From contig CM055099.1 of NCBI GenBank assembly GCA_029204225.1, positions 40,905,631 to 40,969,630 of the forward strand: 64,000 bases of DNA. The letters are read 5' to 3'. This document shows positions 22,655-34,567 of this stretch, one piece after another. The DNA is from Diphasiastrum complanatum (Eukaryota; Streptophyta; Lycopodiopsida; Lycopodiales; Lycopodiaceae). The translations under genes were made by a program, and so were the position numbers. How positions within the stretch are numbered: position 1 is the stretch's first letter; the number at the start of each line of letters is the position of its first letter. Below the pieces are notes generated by a model that saw only the letters and a program-made list of their open reading frames with translations, had not been told where the DNA came from and searched no databases.

Positions 22655-24281
22655 AGATCCCCTGCTCCAGAGGACCTGTTGTTTACTTTTCTGCTTCTTG
22701 CTTACAGATCTATTTCTTGCCTGTTACCAGGCTTGTTTGGGCATTACTTAATTGTTTCTTATTTGTTACAATGCCCAGGCCAGGCATAAACGGACTGAAT
22801 AACTCTGTAGTATATTTTATTGTCCTGGTTGTCAGAGGACAACTCAGGGTCGAACTCTTGAACGCACTTACATTCTACATAAACATGCAAGCCTAGAACG
22901 CTCTTTCACAGAACAGAGTGCAGCCCAAATGAACGTTCTATAGATTCTACTGCTACTTACTCTAAAAATGGATTGAAATCAGATTCTACACTACACTGAA
23001 CTGAGCTACATTTGCATAACTAATAAACAAGAAACAAGAACTAATCTACAGCATGTTAGAAGTCCAAGAATCAAGAAACTAACCAGCCTTTTGATTCTTG
23101 GACATCCCAAGAACATCAAGAACTAGAATGTTAGAGAATATGCAAGATTTATGCCACATTTCTAGCCTATCTAGTTTACTTGAATGCTGGCTCCTACATT
23201 AATCCACAAAAAAACATGAAATCTAATCCACAACTAGGAAAGCAAGAAAGCTAATCCACTCTAAATCCACAACCACACACAATACGAATGGAAGGGCATG
23301 ATCATAGGGGCATCACTCAAGAAAACCATCATGATCAAGGAGCTTAGTGTAGCATCAAACTCATGGGAATTCTTCTTATTAAGCATGGAGTAGATACAAT
23401 GCAAAAAGCTCCTCTTCACAAAGAGGGAGTCTCTTAAATAAGCAAGAGAGCTCCTTAGGTGGCATCCTAGTAGAATTTCCACATTTCACAAATTACAAGT
23501 GAAATATTGCCCTCCACTAGAGGTCACCATCAAAAGGTGGATCACTCTACTTTCTTTAAGAGGGGTCTACTTGCATATATTACATTTGCTTAGAGATACT
23601 AGTTCCTACATGGTCATTCCATCTTCTGGGATTCACCATGAGGCTTACACAGTTATTGCTTGTTATTACTAACTAACATTTCTCGGCTCTCATACTCGGC
23701 TCTCAGTCTTCATTAGTCTCGTCTTCTCAGAGACCTCCTCTGTCTAAGGTGAGAGGTGCTCTTGAGTTGCTCTGTCCGAGTATCTTGGGGATTCGTCAGA
23801 ATCAGCCAACAAGCACCTGGAAGAGACAAAATAAATGATGGAATTTGATTTCTCTGCTTCATTTCCCTTGGAACACCAACAGATGCTTCTCTAGTGCTCG
23901 ACTCTCTAGCAATACTCACAAAAATGGAACCATGAGTGCCTTTCGTGCTGTCTTTTGGGGCCTCTCCGACACCCGCTCTTCGACACCCGACTACTATAGC
24001 TCGTTGTTGGACGTTCATGTCAAGAGCCCCGTGTGCTTGTGCGAATTGATAACTATGCCCAATGGGTTGTCATCCCGACTAGGAATCAATCTTGCGCTTG
24101 CGCTTGAGCTACCTGCTACCTGCAGTGTGGAAGCCAATCCAACCAGATGCCCAGGTGTTCCAGCCTTGAAGCTACAACTTTACCCTCGCTGAACAACCTC
24201 TTACATGCTTATAGCTAACAGAGTAATTTTACATTATAGCTGTTGATGTTATAAGGCAATCTCATCTGCGGGTGACATGCT
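22655..24281. other. Unassigned DNA between the Helitron and copia B2
   Basis: No convincing coding sequence. A CT/GC-richer stretch at 23700-24200 has open frames on both strands without motifs. Some or all of it may be Helitron-carried or LTR sequence; boundaries cannot be set. Confidence 0.5.
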
Positions 24282-26093
24282 AAACAAGTAGATTCTACAA
24301 TCTCTACTTGAAGAGCAAAACACTACCATTATTCCTATCATTGAAATAGGATAATCTTTGGTCCTTACATTGGAATGATCATGCTCAAAGCATGTGGACC
24401 CAAAGATTTCCAATACAAATGATGTTTCATCTTTTATGACTCTATTCAAACTATTACAAAAATAGCTATCCAATGAAATTGCTTTATCAACAACAAATGT
24501 AGATTTCAAAGCATCCCATTTCATTGTCTTGTCATACAAAGTAATAAACACCATGAATCTTAAAGGTAAGAAACAAGTCACCTCATGTCTACTAATACTT
24601 TCCAAAAAGTATTCTAAGATAGTAGACTCTCCAATGCTCACCACCCTTGCAAGATGCACACTTGAATGGACAATTTGCATGCAATTTGATGACTCGGCCA
24701 TTGTCATTGAGGACTCCCTTGGAACTCTCATGCTTTGAGGCTGATCCTCAAGATCTTCCTCCTTTTGATGCTCCTCCTCAATGCAAGCAACATCACACTT
24801 TGCCAAGATCTCCTCTTGAGTGACCACCTCCTTTGCCAAGCTCATTCTTTCAAAAGAAACACTAGCTTCCAACTTAAACAATCTTCCATGTTTAAATCCC
24901 TTTGCAATGCAAACATCATTCTTCAAGATGAAGCAAACACCATGCTTAAAGTCGACATCCAAACCACTTTCTAAGAGTAGACCAACACTAATCATATTCT
25001 TGGCGATTGATGATACATAAAGGACATTTTCTAGATCCATGCATTTTGAGGATTCTAGACACAAAGAGATGGTGCCAACACCATCTATCCTACACTCTTC
25101 ATCATTTGCAGTAAAGAAAAACTTTTTAGCATCATTGAATGAGTGTAAGGTTGAGAAAACCTCCTTTTGACAAGACATGTGGGAGCTAGCCCCACTATCA
25201 ATCCACCAATTGTCTCTTGAATTGCTATTGCTTGTTGGTGAGGATGTAGATGCCATAAAAAATACATCTACTTCATCATCCTCCTCCTCCTCCTCCTCCT
25301 CCTCCTCCTCCTTTGCAAGGTTTTCTTTTTTGTCCTCCTCCACTTGTGCTCTTAGCTTCTTGTAGCATTCAGATGCATAATGCCCCTTCTTTCCACAAAA
25401 GAAGCATTTCTGCTTTGACTTGTCCTTTGAGCTTGATGCATCATCCTCTTCTTTGGCCTCCTTTGGATGCTTCTTCTTTCCATTGGTCTTCTTTTTGCAA
25501 AGACAAAGAACTCATCCTAGATTTTGCATGGAGCATCCTACACTCTTCAGCCACTAATACACTGTGAAGTTTTTCTATAGTTGGCAAAGTGTCTTGGATG
25601 GCAAAACTTTTGACCAAATTTGCAAATTCATCTCCTAGACCATTAAGAACAATTTGTACAAGCTCTCCATCATGAATCTTCTCTCCAATGGAAGCCAACT
25701 CCCTATTTAGAGACTTGATTTTGAGTACATAATCATGTGCACTCTCCTCATGCTTTGCAAAATTTGATTTCTAAGCATAAGAACTCTAGAAGTGTTGCTA
25801 GACTCATAGATTGATTTTAAAAACTCCCAATACTCTTTAGCACTAGTACAAGCTGATACTTCTCTCAACAAATCATTGCTCACATTCATCTTCACACAAT
25901 GAAGTGCAAGCCTAGATCTCTTTTTGTATCTAGCTAACTCCTGTGCACCTAGAGGTTCATCTTCGTCTTCAATCAAGAACTCATAAAGGTCTTGGAGTAC
26001 CAAGAGTGACTCCATCCTAACCTTTCAAATAGCATAATTTGTATAATTTAATTTCTCACTAGCTTCTAGAAGGTATGCTCCAGCAGATCCCAT
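24282..26093 (-). pseudogene. Copia B2 Gag-protease-X polyprotein, frameshifted
   Basis: Read on the minus strand from ATG at 26093. Gag has MESLLVLQDLYEFLIEDED, KKRSRLALHCVKMNVSND and SNTSRVLMLRNQIL, then after a frameshift GEKIHDGELVQIVLNGLGD. A knuckle-type Lys-rich region follows in another frame. A 364-codon open frame (25343-24249) holds a run of Glu, the copia protease motif NWWIDSGASSHMS, ENVLYVSSIAKNM and HGRLFKLEAS. Where copia integrase should start, it continues instead into X: VPRESSMTMAESS, ITLYDKTMKWDALKS, VIKDETSFVLEIFGSTC and CRIYLFS. No DDE integrase core and no RT follow; similarity ends at about 24282. Confidence 0.85.
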
Positions 26094-26885
26094 CTTACTA
26101 GTGACTTCTACAAACAAGAAATAGATTTGATTGACTTGAAACTCACAAAGGTCTCACACTTGCAGTGTTTCACTCAAATTTGATTTCTAATCTAACAAAT
26201 GGACTTATAATCACAGTTCTATCACTCCCTCACAAAGATGGAATGAAGATAAGATGAAATAAAAACTACTTTCAAACAAATCTTGCCAAGAAATGGATTT
26301 GACTGTCTCTAGAAACTCACTAAGGTCTCTCTCTTGTAGTTTTTCACTCAAATTAGATTTCTAATCCAACAAATGGACTTATAATCTCAGTTCTAGCACT
26401 CCCTCGCAAAGTTGGAATGAAGATAAGATGATGTGAAATCTACTTACAATCAAATCTTGCCAATTTTGGCTATTTTTGGACAAAAAAATGACTTAATCTA
26501 TTTCTTCCTTCTTGGTGTACTTTCAAGACCTGTTTTTAACCTTAATAGGACTTGAACTCAGCCTAGATTAATTAGATTCCATGAAACAAATTCAAATTTA
26601 ATCAATGGCAAATGATCTTGGTAGATTATCCTAGGATCTTCACCAAAAATTACACCAACATCTCACAAATTGAAATTTTTTGGATCAAATGAATACCATG
26701 CATTAAATGCAGGTTCAGAGGTGCCCACACATGTGGACAGTAAGGATTTGGACCCCTACCAATTTTGGGATCAAATCTCCTCACCAAAATCAAGATTCTA
26801 GCTTGCCCTCTCAATACTAGTTTTTAGCACCAAAACTTGCTAAAAATGGATTTGCATTAGATCAATGGCTTATGCTCTTGTACTT

Positions 26886-26898
26886 GGCTCTGATACCA
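26886..26898 (-). other. Primer-binding site of copia B2
   Basis: GGCTCTGATACCA on the plus strand reads TGGTATCAGAGCC on the minus strand, directly following the LTR end. It fixes this LTR as the 5' LTR of a minus-strand element. Confidence 0.9.
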
Positions 26899-27600
26899 TG
26901 TGAAAGTACTATAATTTAGGACCATAAATGGATCTACAAAAGATCCACAAGAGTGATTGGATGCTTGCTTAACAATCTATCAAAAAACTAGACACAAGAA
27001 AGTTGATCTAGATTGGCAATTTGACAAACAACAAGCATTAACAATCAAAAGCATTGATAAAAATTGAAATCCGAGCCCACACCTGTGTAATACAGGCTGT
27101 AGTACGGCCATCAACCTGAGAAACAAGTAGAAATTGATTTGGTTTCATTTGGATCACAAAAACTCAATGTACATAGTGAACTAGCTTGAGATTGCCAATG
27201 AGCTCCAAAAATTTTCTATCTTCTCACTATGGAGAGAGGGAATACATAGCAAATTCGACTTTCTTTTTAAAGTTAGGTGGATTTCCAGCATGTAAAAAGG
27301 AAGTTAACTCACTCTCCTTGACCTAAAATGAAACCCGAGTCTATTTCCTAGAGTCATGCTTGGTAGATAGCTAGTTGGTCAAATTTTCACCTTAAATCTA
27401 GGATTTAGGTCCTATAAACTAGGAATCACTACCAAAATGACATGACCAACCCTATGGATCTGACCTAACCTACATTATGAGTGGGTTGACACATGGCATC
27501 TTGGCCTCACATGTGTGGAATCCACTTATGTACAAAATTTACATTATACTACATGGTTTTTTATCAAGCTAGATTTGCCAATTTTTGGCAATTCTTCACA
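26899..27600 (-). repeat. Copia family B 5' LTR (copy B2)
   Basis: 702 bp, minus-strand start TGTGAAGAATTGCC, end AGTACTTTCACA. Near-equal in length to the B3 LTR (701 bp). The central palindromic region (CACACCTGTG, then the TACAGGCTGTAGTA hairpin) is partly mutated. Confidence 0.9.
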
Positions 27601-27907
27601 CCAATTTTTCAAAAAAATGGTTAAAATTTGTTGCTTGTAGCCAAAGAAGACAACAAGCTCAAAAATTTCATACACCAAATTTTGTACAAAATCAAGTTAG
27701 ATGCTGAAATTGAATTGCTAGAAAGTTTCACCTGCAAGAAAAAAACAGGTGCTGGCCCTAGACACATTTAGAATTCATATGTGTAGAAAGTCCATTGAAG
27801 ATTTTACCATCTTCATTGAAGTGAGGACTTTTTTGGAGTTGTTGATCATTGCAAAAATCTACTATGTTTTATGTTATTTCTAACTTATATCCACAAGATG
27901 TTAGGTT

Positions 27908-28308
27908 TGTGAAGAATTGCCAAAAATTGGCAAATCTAGCTTGATCAAAAACCTAGTATACTGTAAATTTTGTACATAAGTGGATTCCACACATGTGAGG
28001 CCAAGATGTCACTGGCAATCCACTCCTAATTTAGGTTAGGTCAAGTCAATAGGGTTGGTCATGTCATCTTGGTAGTGATTCCTAGTTTATAGGACCTAAA
28101 TCTTAGATATAAGGTGAAAATTACTAGCTATCTACCAAGCATGACTCTAGGAAATAGACTAGGGTTTCATTTTAGGGCAAAAAGGGTGAGTTAACTTCCT
28201 TACTACATGCTAGAAATCCACCTAACTTCACAAAGGAAGTCAAATTTGCTATGTATTCCAAGCTCCCATAGTGAAAAGATAGAATATTTTTGGAGCTCAT
28301 TGGCAATC
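27908..28308 (+). repeat. Truncated copia B LTR, inverted relative to B2 (copy B4)
   Basis: TGTGAAGAATTGCC at 27908 starts a plus-strand copy of the B LTR that continues to GAGCTCATTGGCAATC near 28308 and then breaks off. It lies head-to-head with the B2 LTR, 307 bp away. The spacer 27601-27907 shows no recognised feature. Confidence 0.85.
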
Positions 28309-28660
28309 TATCCTACACTCTTCATCACTTGCAATAAAAACAAACTTTTTAGCATCATTCACTATGTATCTCTTGAATTGCCATTGCTTGTTGGTGATGA
28401 TGTAGATGCCATCAAGAATACATCTATTTCATCTTCCTCCTCCTCATGTGCAAGGTTTCCTTGTTTGTCCTCCTTCTCTTGTGCTCTTAGTCTCGTGTAG
28501 CATTCGGATGCATAATGCCCCTTCTTTCCACAAAAGAGGCATTTTTGCTTTGACTTGGCCTTTGAGCTTGATAAATCATCCTCTTCTTAGGCCTCATTTG
28601 AATGTTTCTTCTTTCCATTGGTCTTCTTTTTGCCCTTGAATGAGAAATTGGCCTTCTCAT
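28309..28660 (-). pseudogene. Copia B protease/Gag-linker fragment, antisense to the adjoining LTR
   Basis: On the minus strand the fragment shows the same residues as B2 around the protease start (DAKKF, then the Ser/Asn-rich and Glu-rich stretch) and the knuckle-linker KKTNGKKK. It is joined directly to the plus-strand LTR, so the two belong to an inverted, rearranged copy. Stops and frame breaks occur. Confidence 0.7.
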
Positions 28661-29995
28661 CTTCGATAAATTGAAAGTAATCTACCTAGGGTTCTTTTGA
28701 ATTTCTCTAGTCAAAAGAGATTGGTTTTCCTGTCTAAATAATCTTCTCCTTGCCCTAGAAAACACTTTAATAACAATTTACGAATACATTCATAACAAAG
28801 GAGTGAGAATATTAGATTCAACAAGACACCGATTCTTCAAGAAAGGCAAATCAAACGAGAGACATTGCCTTGCAACACCCTTCGACAAAATCATATTATT
28901 GATATTAGTTTTCAAAGCACTCAAAGAGATCCAAGAAATTTTTCAAATAAGTTCTTATTAGTCCAATTTATGGAGTCCAGCCCTACACTATCCTACTAGC
29001 TGATGTCTTTGAGATCCTTTGGTTGAAGAGTGTCCCAGTGACTAAATAGTAGTTTGACCTTGAACTTTTAGCAGTTACTGTTATAATGTTAGATTAAGAT
29101 CATAGGGCCAAAAAGCTTCTATTTATACTTATGTAATTCAAATAAAAATATCAAATTTCTTCTTTGACGGTCTCTTTGATACTTGCTCCTTTGTATGCAT
29201 ACTTCTATGGTGGTCTGAACCTGTTGGATCTCATTACAAGCTTAAAGATATGATTTATTTCCTCTAATTTGAGCCATCATGCATCCAATTTGGTTGTGTG
29301 AGGCTTAGACACCATATATTGAAGTTTTGCTTGTTGAAGGAGTCCAAAAATGCATTTTTTGTATGATCTGAACCTATGATTTCTTGCTGGACCTAATAGA
29401 GGCCTATATGCCTCTATAATGAACCTTAGAAGAGTGTCTGTAACCTCTAATTGGATGCTTATTGGGCTGTAGATGGATTTTTGATGAATCAACTTTGAGA
29501 AAGTGCGCCCTCCTACCTGTTTTTTGGTTAGTTATAAGAATTTGCTTACCTTCACAGGTTGTAGTCAAGGAATGCTTGTGTACTATTTTCAACCTGAAAT
29601 CTCCAGTTAATTAGGAGTAGTTAACTCTATCATGATTGAATGGTTGCTATTTCCTTGCATATATGGCTAGGAATAGAGCACTTAACTCAACAGAGTATTC
29701 GGGATACTCAAGATTGAGTTAAAGTCATTTTTATCTTGATGGATCTCCTAAGAGATTTTGGTAGGATGAATTTTTGTACCTTAGTTTTTGAAAAATTCTA
29801 AGTGCATTGGTACCAAGAAGCATTTATGACAGATCTACAAGAAATTGTGGATAGTCTTGGACTATAACTGTTTGGATCTTTAACTTTTGAACATTGATTT
29901 CCAATGAAAAGTGACATTTTCACTCAAGGATTCATGTAAATTGAGGTTACATGAAGGTAATGTTACTAGATTGTTTGAGTGTTTGTGAGGTTTGA
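28661..29995. other. Unassigned DNA, perhaps leader of copia D
   Basis: No motif-bearing frame. It precedes an integrase fragment of element D, so it may be decayed gag and leader. Confidence 0.4.
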
Positions 29996-30139
29996 AAAGA
30001 GTCATCATCTGCTTCTCCTCTCAGGCTCTACCAAACCTTCTTTATCAAATTTACGAGTTTTTGGATGTACTGCTTTTGTGCAAATACCTCATGATCTCAA
30101 GAAGAAGCTCGACTTCCAGAGTATCAAATGTGTTTTCAT
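29996..30139 (+). pseudogene. Copia D integrase C-terminal fragment
   Basis: Open frame with TKPSLSNLRVFGCTAFVQIP, LKKKLDFQSIKCVFI: the conserved block after the copia DDE core. It stops in the middle of the usual CVFIGY motif exactly where the B3 LTR starts (30140). Confidence 0.85.
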
Positions 30140-30840
30140 TGTAAAGAATTGCCAAAAATTGGCAAATTTAGCTTGATCAAAAACCATGAAGAATAGTGTA
30201 AATTTTGTACATAATTGGGTTCCACACATGTATTACCAAAATGCCATGTGCCAACCCACTCCTAATTTAGGTTAGATCAAGTCAAGAGAGTTGGTCATGT
30301 CTATTTGGTGGTCATCCCTACTTCATAGGACCTACACCTAAGTTTAAGGTGAAAATTTGACCAACTAGCTACCTACCAAGCATAACTCTAGGATCTAGGC
30401 TAGGGTTTCATTTTAGATCAAGGAGAGTGAGTTAACTTCCTTATTACGTGCTGGAAATCCACCTAACTTCAAGAAGAAAGTTGAATTTGCTATGTATTCC
30501 CTCTCTCCATAGTGAGAAGATAGAAAATTTTTGGAGCTCATTGGCAATCTCAAGGTAGTTCACTATGTACATTGAGTTTTTGTGATCCAAATGAAACCAA
30601 ATCAATTTCTACTTGTTTCTCAGGTTGAAGGCCATACTACAGCCTATAGTAGACATGTGTGGGCTTGGATTTCAATGTTTATCAATGCTTTTGATTGTTA
30701 ATGCTTGTTGTTTGTCAAATTGCCAATCTAGATCAACTTTTTTGTGTCTAGTTTTTTGATAGATTGTTAAGCAAGCATCCAATCACTCTTGTGGATCTTT
30801 TGTAGATCCATTTATGGTCCCAAAGTACAATACTTTCACA
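30140..30840 (+). repeat. Copia family B 5' LTR (copy B3)
   Basis: 701 bp beginning TGTAAAGAATTGCC (TGTG expected; one substitution) and ending ATACTTTCACA, followed by the primer site. It is joined to copia D integrase on the left. Confidence 0.9.
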
Positions 30841-30854
30841 TGGTATCAGAGCCA
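30841..30854 (+). other. Primer-binding site of copia B3
   Basis: TGGTATCAGAGCCA directly after the LTR. A leader of about 790 bp with no coding follows; in it a roughly 170-bp segment recurs imperfectly (around 31290-31450 and 31450-31620). Confidence 0.9.
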
Positions 30855-31645
30855 AGTACAAGAGCATAAGCATTGATCTAATGCAAATCCATTTTTAGCA
30901 AGTTTTGGTGCTAAAAACTAGTATTGAGAGGGCAAGCTAGAATCTTGATTTTGGTGAGGAGATTTGATCCCAAACTTCGTAGGGGTCCAAATCCATACAG
31001 TCCACATGTGTGGGCACCTCTGAACCTGCATTTAATGCATGGTATTCATTTGATCCAAAAAAAATTCAATTTGTGAGCTGTTGGTGTAATTTTTCATGGA
31101 GATCCTAGAATAATCTACCAAGATCATTTGCCATTGATTAGATTTGAATTTTTTTCATGGAATCTAATTAATCTAGGCTGAGTTCAAGTCCTATTAAGGT
31201 TAAAAACAGGTCTTGAAAGTACACCAAGAAGGATGAAAGAGATTAAGTCAGTTTATTGTCCAAAAATAGCCAAAATTGGCAAGATTTGATTGTAAGTAGA
31301 TTTCACATCATCTTATCTTCATTTCAACTTTGTGAGGGAGTGATAGAACAGAGATTATAAGTCCATTTGTTGGATTAGAAATCTAATTTGAGTAAAACAC
31401 TACAAGAGAGAGACCTTAGTGAGTTTCTAGAGACAATCAAATCCATTTCTTGGCAAGATTTGTTTAAAAGTAGTTTTCACTTCATCTTATCTTCATTCCA
31501 GTTTTTTGAGGGAGTGATAGAACTGTGATTATAAGTCCATTTGTTAGATTAGAAATCAAATTTGAGTGAAACACTGCAAGTGTGAGACCTTTGTGAGTTT
31601 CAAGTCAATCAAATCTACTTCTTGTTTGTAGAAGTCACTAGTAAG

Positions 31646-32191
31646 ATGGGATCTGCTGGAGCATACCTTCTAGAAGCTAGTGAGAGATTGAGTTCTACAA
31701 ATTATGCTATTTGGAAGGTTAGGATGGAGTCACTCTTGGTGCTCCAAGACCTTCATGAGTTCTTGATTGAAGATGAAGATGAACCTCTAGGTGCACATGA
31801 GTTAGCTAGATACAAGAAGAGATCTAGGCTTGCACTTCATTGTGTGAAGATGAATGTGAGCAATGATATGTTGAGAGAAGTATCAGCATGTACTAGTGCT
31901 AAAGAGGCTTGGGAGTCTTTAAAATCAATCTATGAATCTAGTAACACTTCAAGAGTACTCATGCTTAGAAATCAGATTTTGCAAAGCATGAGGAGAAGTG
32001 AGGAGAGTGCACGGGATTATGTACTTAGAATCAAGTCTCTAAATAGGGAGTTGGCTTCCATTGGAGAGAAGATTCATGATGGAGAGCTACAAATTGTTCT
32101 TAATGGTCTAGGAGATGACTTTGCAAATTTGGTTCAAAGTTTTGCCATCCAAGACACTTTGCCAACTATAAAAAAATTCACAGTGTATTAG
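31646..32191 (+). pseudogene. Copia B3 Gag
   Basis: ATG at 31646 (MGSAGAYLLEASERLSS) fits the B2 start; the frame is open upstream to 31622, but that start is less conserved. Motifs: NYAIWKVRMESLLVL, KKRSRLALHCVKMNV, SNTSRVLMLRNQILQSMRR and VLNGLGDDF, then SFAIQDTLPTI. This is a copia-type (UBN2-like) Gag of about 180 residues, as in Z. A one-base deletion at about 32170-32180 shifts the frame and gives an early stop at 32189. The continuation (EECRMLH onward) is in the next frame. Confidence 0.9.
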
Positions 32192-33513
32192 TGGCTGAAG
32201 AGTGTAGGATGCTCCACACCAAGACAAGAATGAGTTCATTGTCTTTACAGGATGGAGATGAGAAAGTCAATTTCTCATTCAAGGGCAAAAAGAAGACCAA
32301 TGGAAAGAAGAAGCATCCAAAGGAGGCCAAAGAAGAGGATGATGCATCAAGCTCAAAGGACAAGTCAAAGCAGAAATGCTTCTTTTGTGGAAAGAAGGGG
32401 CATTATGCATCTGAATGCTACAAGAGGCTAAGAGCACAAGTGGAGGAGGACAAACAAGGAAACCTTGCAAAGGAGGAGGAGGAGGATGAAGTAGATGTAT
32501 TCTTGATGGCATCTACATCCTCACCAACAAGCAATAGCAATTCAAGAGACAATTGGTGGATCGACAGTGGGGCTAGCTCCCACATGTCTTGTGAAAAAGA
32601 CTTTTTCTCAACCTTACACTCTTTCAATGATGCTAAAAAGTTTGTCTTTACTACAAATGATGAAGACTGTAAGATAGATGGTGTTGGCGCCATCTCTTTG
32701 TGTCTAGAATCCTCAAAATACATGGATCTAGAAAATGTCCTTTATGTATCATCAATCACCAAGAATATGCTTAGTGTTGGTCTACTCTTAGAAAGTGGTT
32801 TGGATGTCGACTTTAAGCATGGTGTTTGCTTCATCTTGAAGAATGATGTTTGCATTGCAAAGGGATTTAAACATGGAAGATTGTTTAAGTTGGAAGCTAG
32901 TGTTGCTTTTGAAAGAATGAGCTTGGCAAAGGAGGAGATCACTCAAGAGGAGATCTTGGAAAAGTGTGATCTTGCTTGCATTGAGGAGGAGCATCAAAAG
33001 GAGGAAGATCTTGAGTATCAGCCTCAAAGCATGAGAGTTCCAAGGGAGTCCTCAATGACAATGGCCGAGTCATCAAATTGCATGCAAATTGTCCATTCAA
33101 GTGTGCATCTTGCAAGGGTGGTGAGCATTGGAGAGTCTACTATCTTTGAATACTTTCTGGAAAGTAGTAGTAGACATGAGGTGACTTGTTTATTACCTTT
33201 AAGATCCATGGTGTTTATTACTTTGTATGACGAGACAATGAAATGGGATGCTTTGAAATCTACATTTGTTGTTGATAAAGCAATTTCATTGGATAACTAT
33301 TTTTGTAATAGTTTGAATAGAGTCATAAAAGATGAAACATCATTTTTTTTAGAAATCTTTGTGTCCACATGCTTTGTGCATGATCATTCCAATGTAAGGA
33401 CCAAAGATTATCCTATTTCAATGATAGGAATAATGGTAGTGTTTTGCTCTTCAAGTAGAGATTGTAGAATCTACTTGTTTTCAACCAAAGAATTTGTCAA
33501 TGGTGGAAATGTG
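32191..33513 (+). pseudogene. Copia B3 zinc knuckle, protease and segment X
   Basis: A long open frame. The zinc knuckle CFFCGKKGHYASEC is near 32376. The protease motif WWIDSGASSHMS is near 32554 and HGRLFKLEAS near 32872. Where integrase normally begins, the text changes at ILEKCDLACIEEEH into a Glu-rich linker and then X: VPRESSMTMAESS, HSSVHLARVVSIGES, VTCLLPLRSMVFITLY, MKWDALKSTFVV, IKDETSFFLEIF, DCRIYLFST. X stays in frame with protease and is about 92-95% identical to B2 by eye. Similarity to B ends near 33513, after which the frame runs into copia D RT sequence by chance. The function of X is unknown. Confidence 0.85.
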
Positions 33514-34498
33514 AGCAATCTGCTCGAGCATGGTTTTAAAGTATCAATACTTTTCTTATTGATCAATACTACACACCTAGCTCTTCAGATTCAATCGTTT
33601 ACTTCAAAAAAGTGCAACAGTCTTTTATCATTATCAATTTATATGTGGATGATACATTGCTTTTCAACAACAGTACTGATCTGATAAAAGAAGCTAAGAC
33701 AATGCTATCTTCCAAATTCAACATGATCGATCTGGGCGAAGCTCATTTCTGCCTTGGTATGCAAATCCACAGAGACAAAACAAAAGTTGATCTACATTAC
33801 ACAACAGAGGTACATCTACAGCATTTTATTAAAGATATAATCTGATCAATTGCAAGTTAACTCTCTCGCCAATAGAACCAGGACTCAAATTGTCAAAGGA
33901 CCAGTGTCCCCAAACAATTTACGAGAAGCAATAAATGTGTGAGTATCCTTACCATTCTATTATAGGATCTCTTATGTACGCCATGATCTGTACCAGGCCA
34001 GACATAGCTTTTGTAGTCAGCTCTCTCAGTCAGTTTATGGCTAATCTTGGTATAACTCATTGGAAGGCTCTTATCAAAGTCATGAGATATCTTTGAGCTA
34101 CTATGGACTTTTGGATTTGTTATGGAGTAGTAGGCAACAACAAACTCAATTTCCTCAGTGGTTACACAGATGCAAGTTGGGCAAGAGATGTAGACACTCG
34201 TAAATCAACGTCCAGATTTACATTCTTCCTCAACAATGGTCCAATTTCCTAAAACAATTGCAAGCAATCTTCGATATCTCTATCTTCCACAGAGTCAGAG
34301 TATATTGCAGCCTCTCAAGCTACAAAGGAGGCAATTTGTTGAGGAACTTACTCTCAGATGTCGGTCTGAATCAGTATGCTCCAACGACATTATTTTGTGA
34401 TAATCAAAGTGCCATCGCTTTATCAACCAACCCTAGATTTCATTCCAGCAGTAAGCACATTGAACTGAAGTATCCTTTTTTACCAAAGCATTAAGTTT
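33514..34498 (+). pseudogene. Copia D reverse transcriptase / RNase H fragments
   Basis: The catalytic block LYVDDTLLFNNSTDLI (near 33645) is followed by KFNMIDLGEAHFCLGMQIH. In other frames come ICTRPDIAFVVSSLSQFM (near 33985), TDASWARDVDTRKSTS, LSSTESEYIAASQATKEAI and FHSSSKHIELKYPFL. Several frameshifts and stops. It belongs to a different copia lineage from A, B and Z. Its integrase part lies at 29996-30139, so B3 sits at the D breakpoint and the D linker and early RT are missing. Confidence 0.9.
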
Positions 34499-34567
34499 GG
34501 ATACACACAGAAGATTCTATGTAGAACTAAGTTTGAAGGTCAAGGCATTCAAGGATTCAGATTAACA

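Noticed and set aside
32418-33209. Minus-strand frames opposite B3 protease-X
   Set aside because: They are antisense shadows; the same happens opposite B2. The sense frame has the protease motif.
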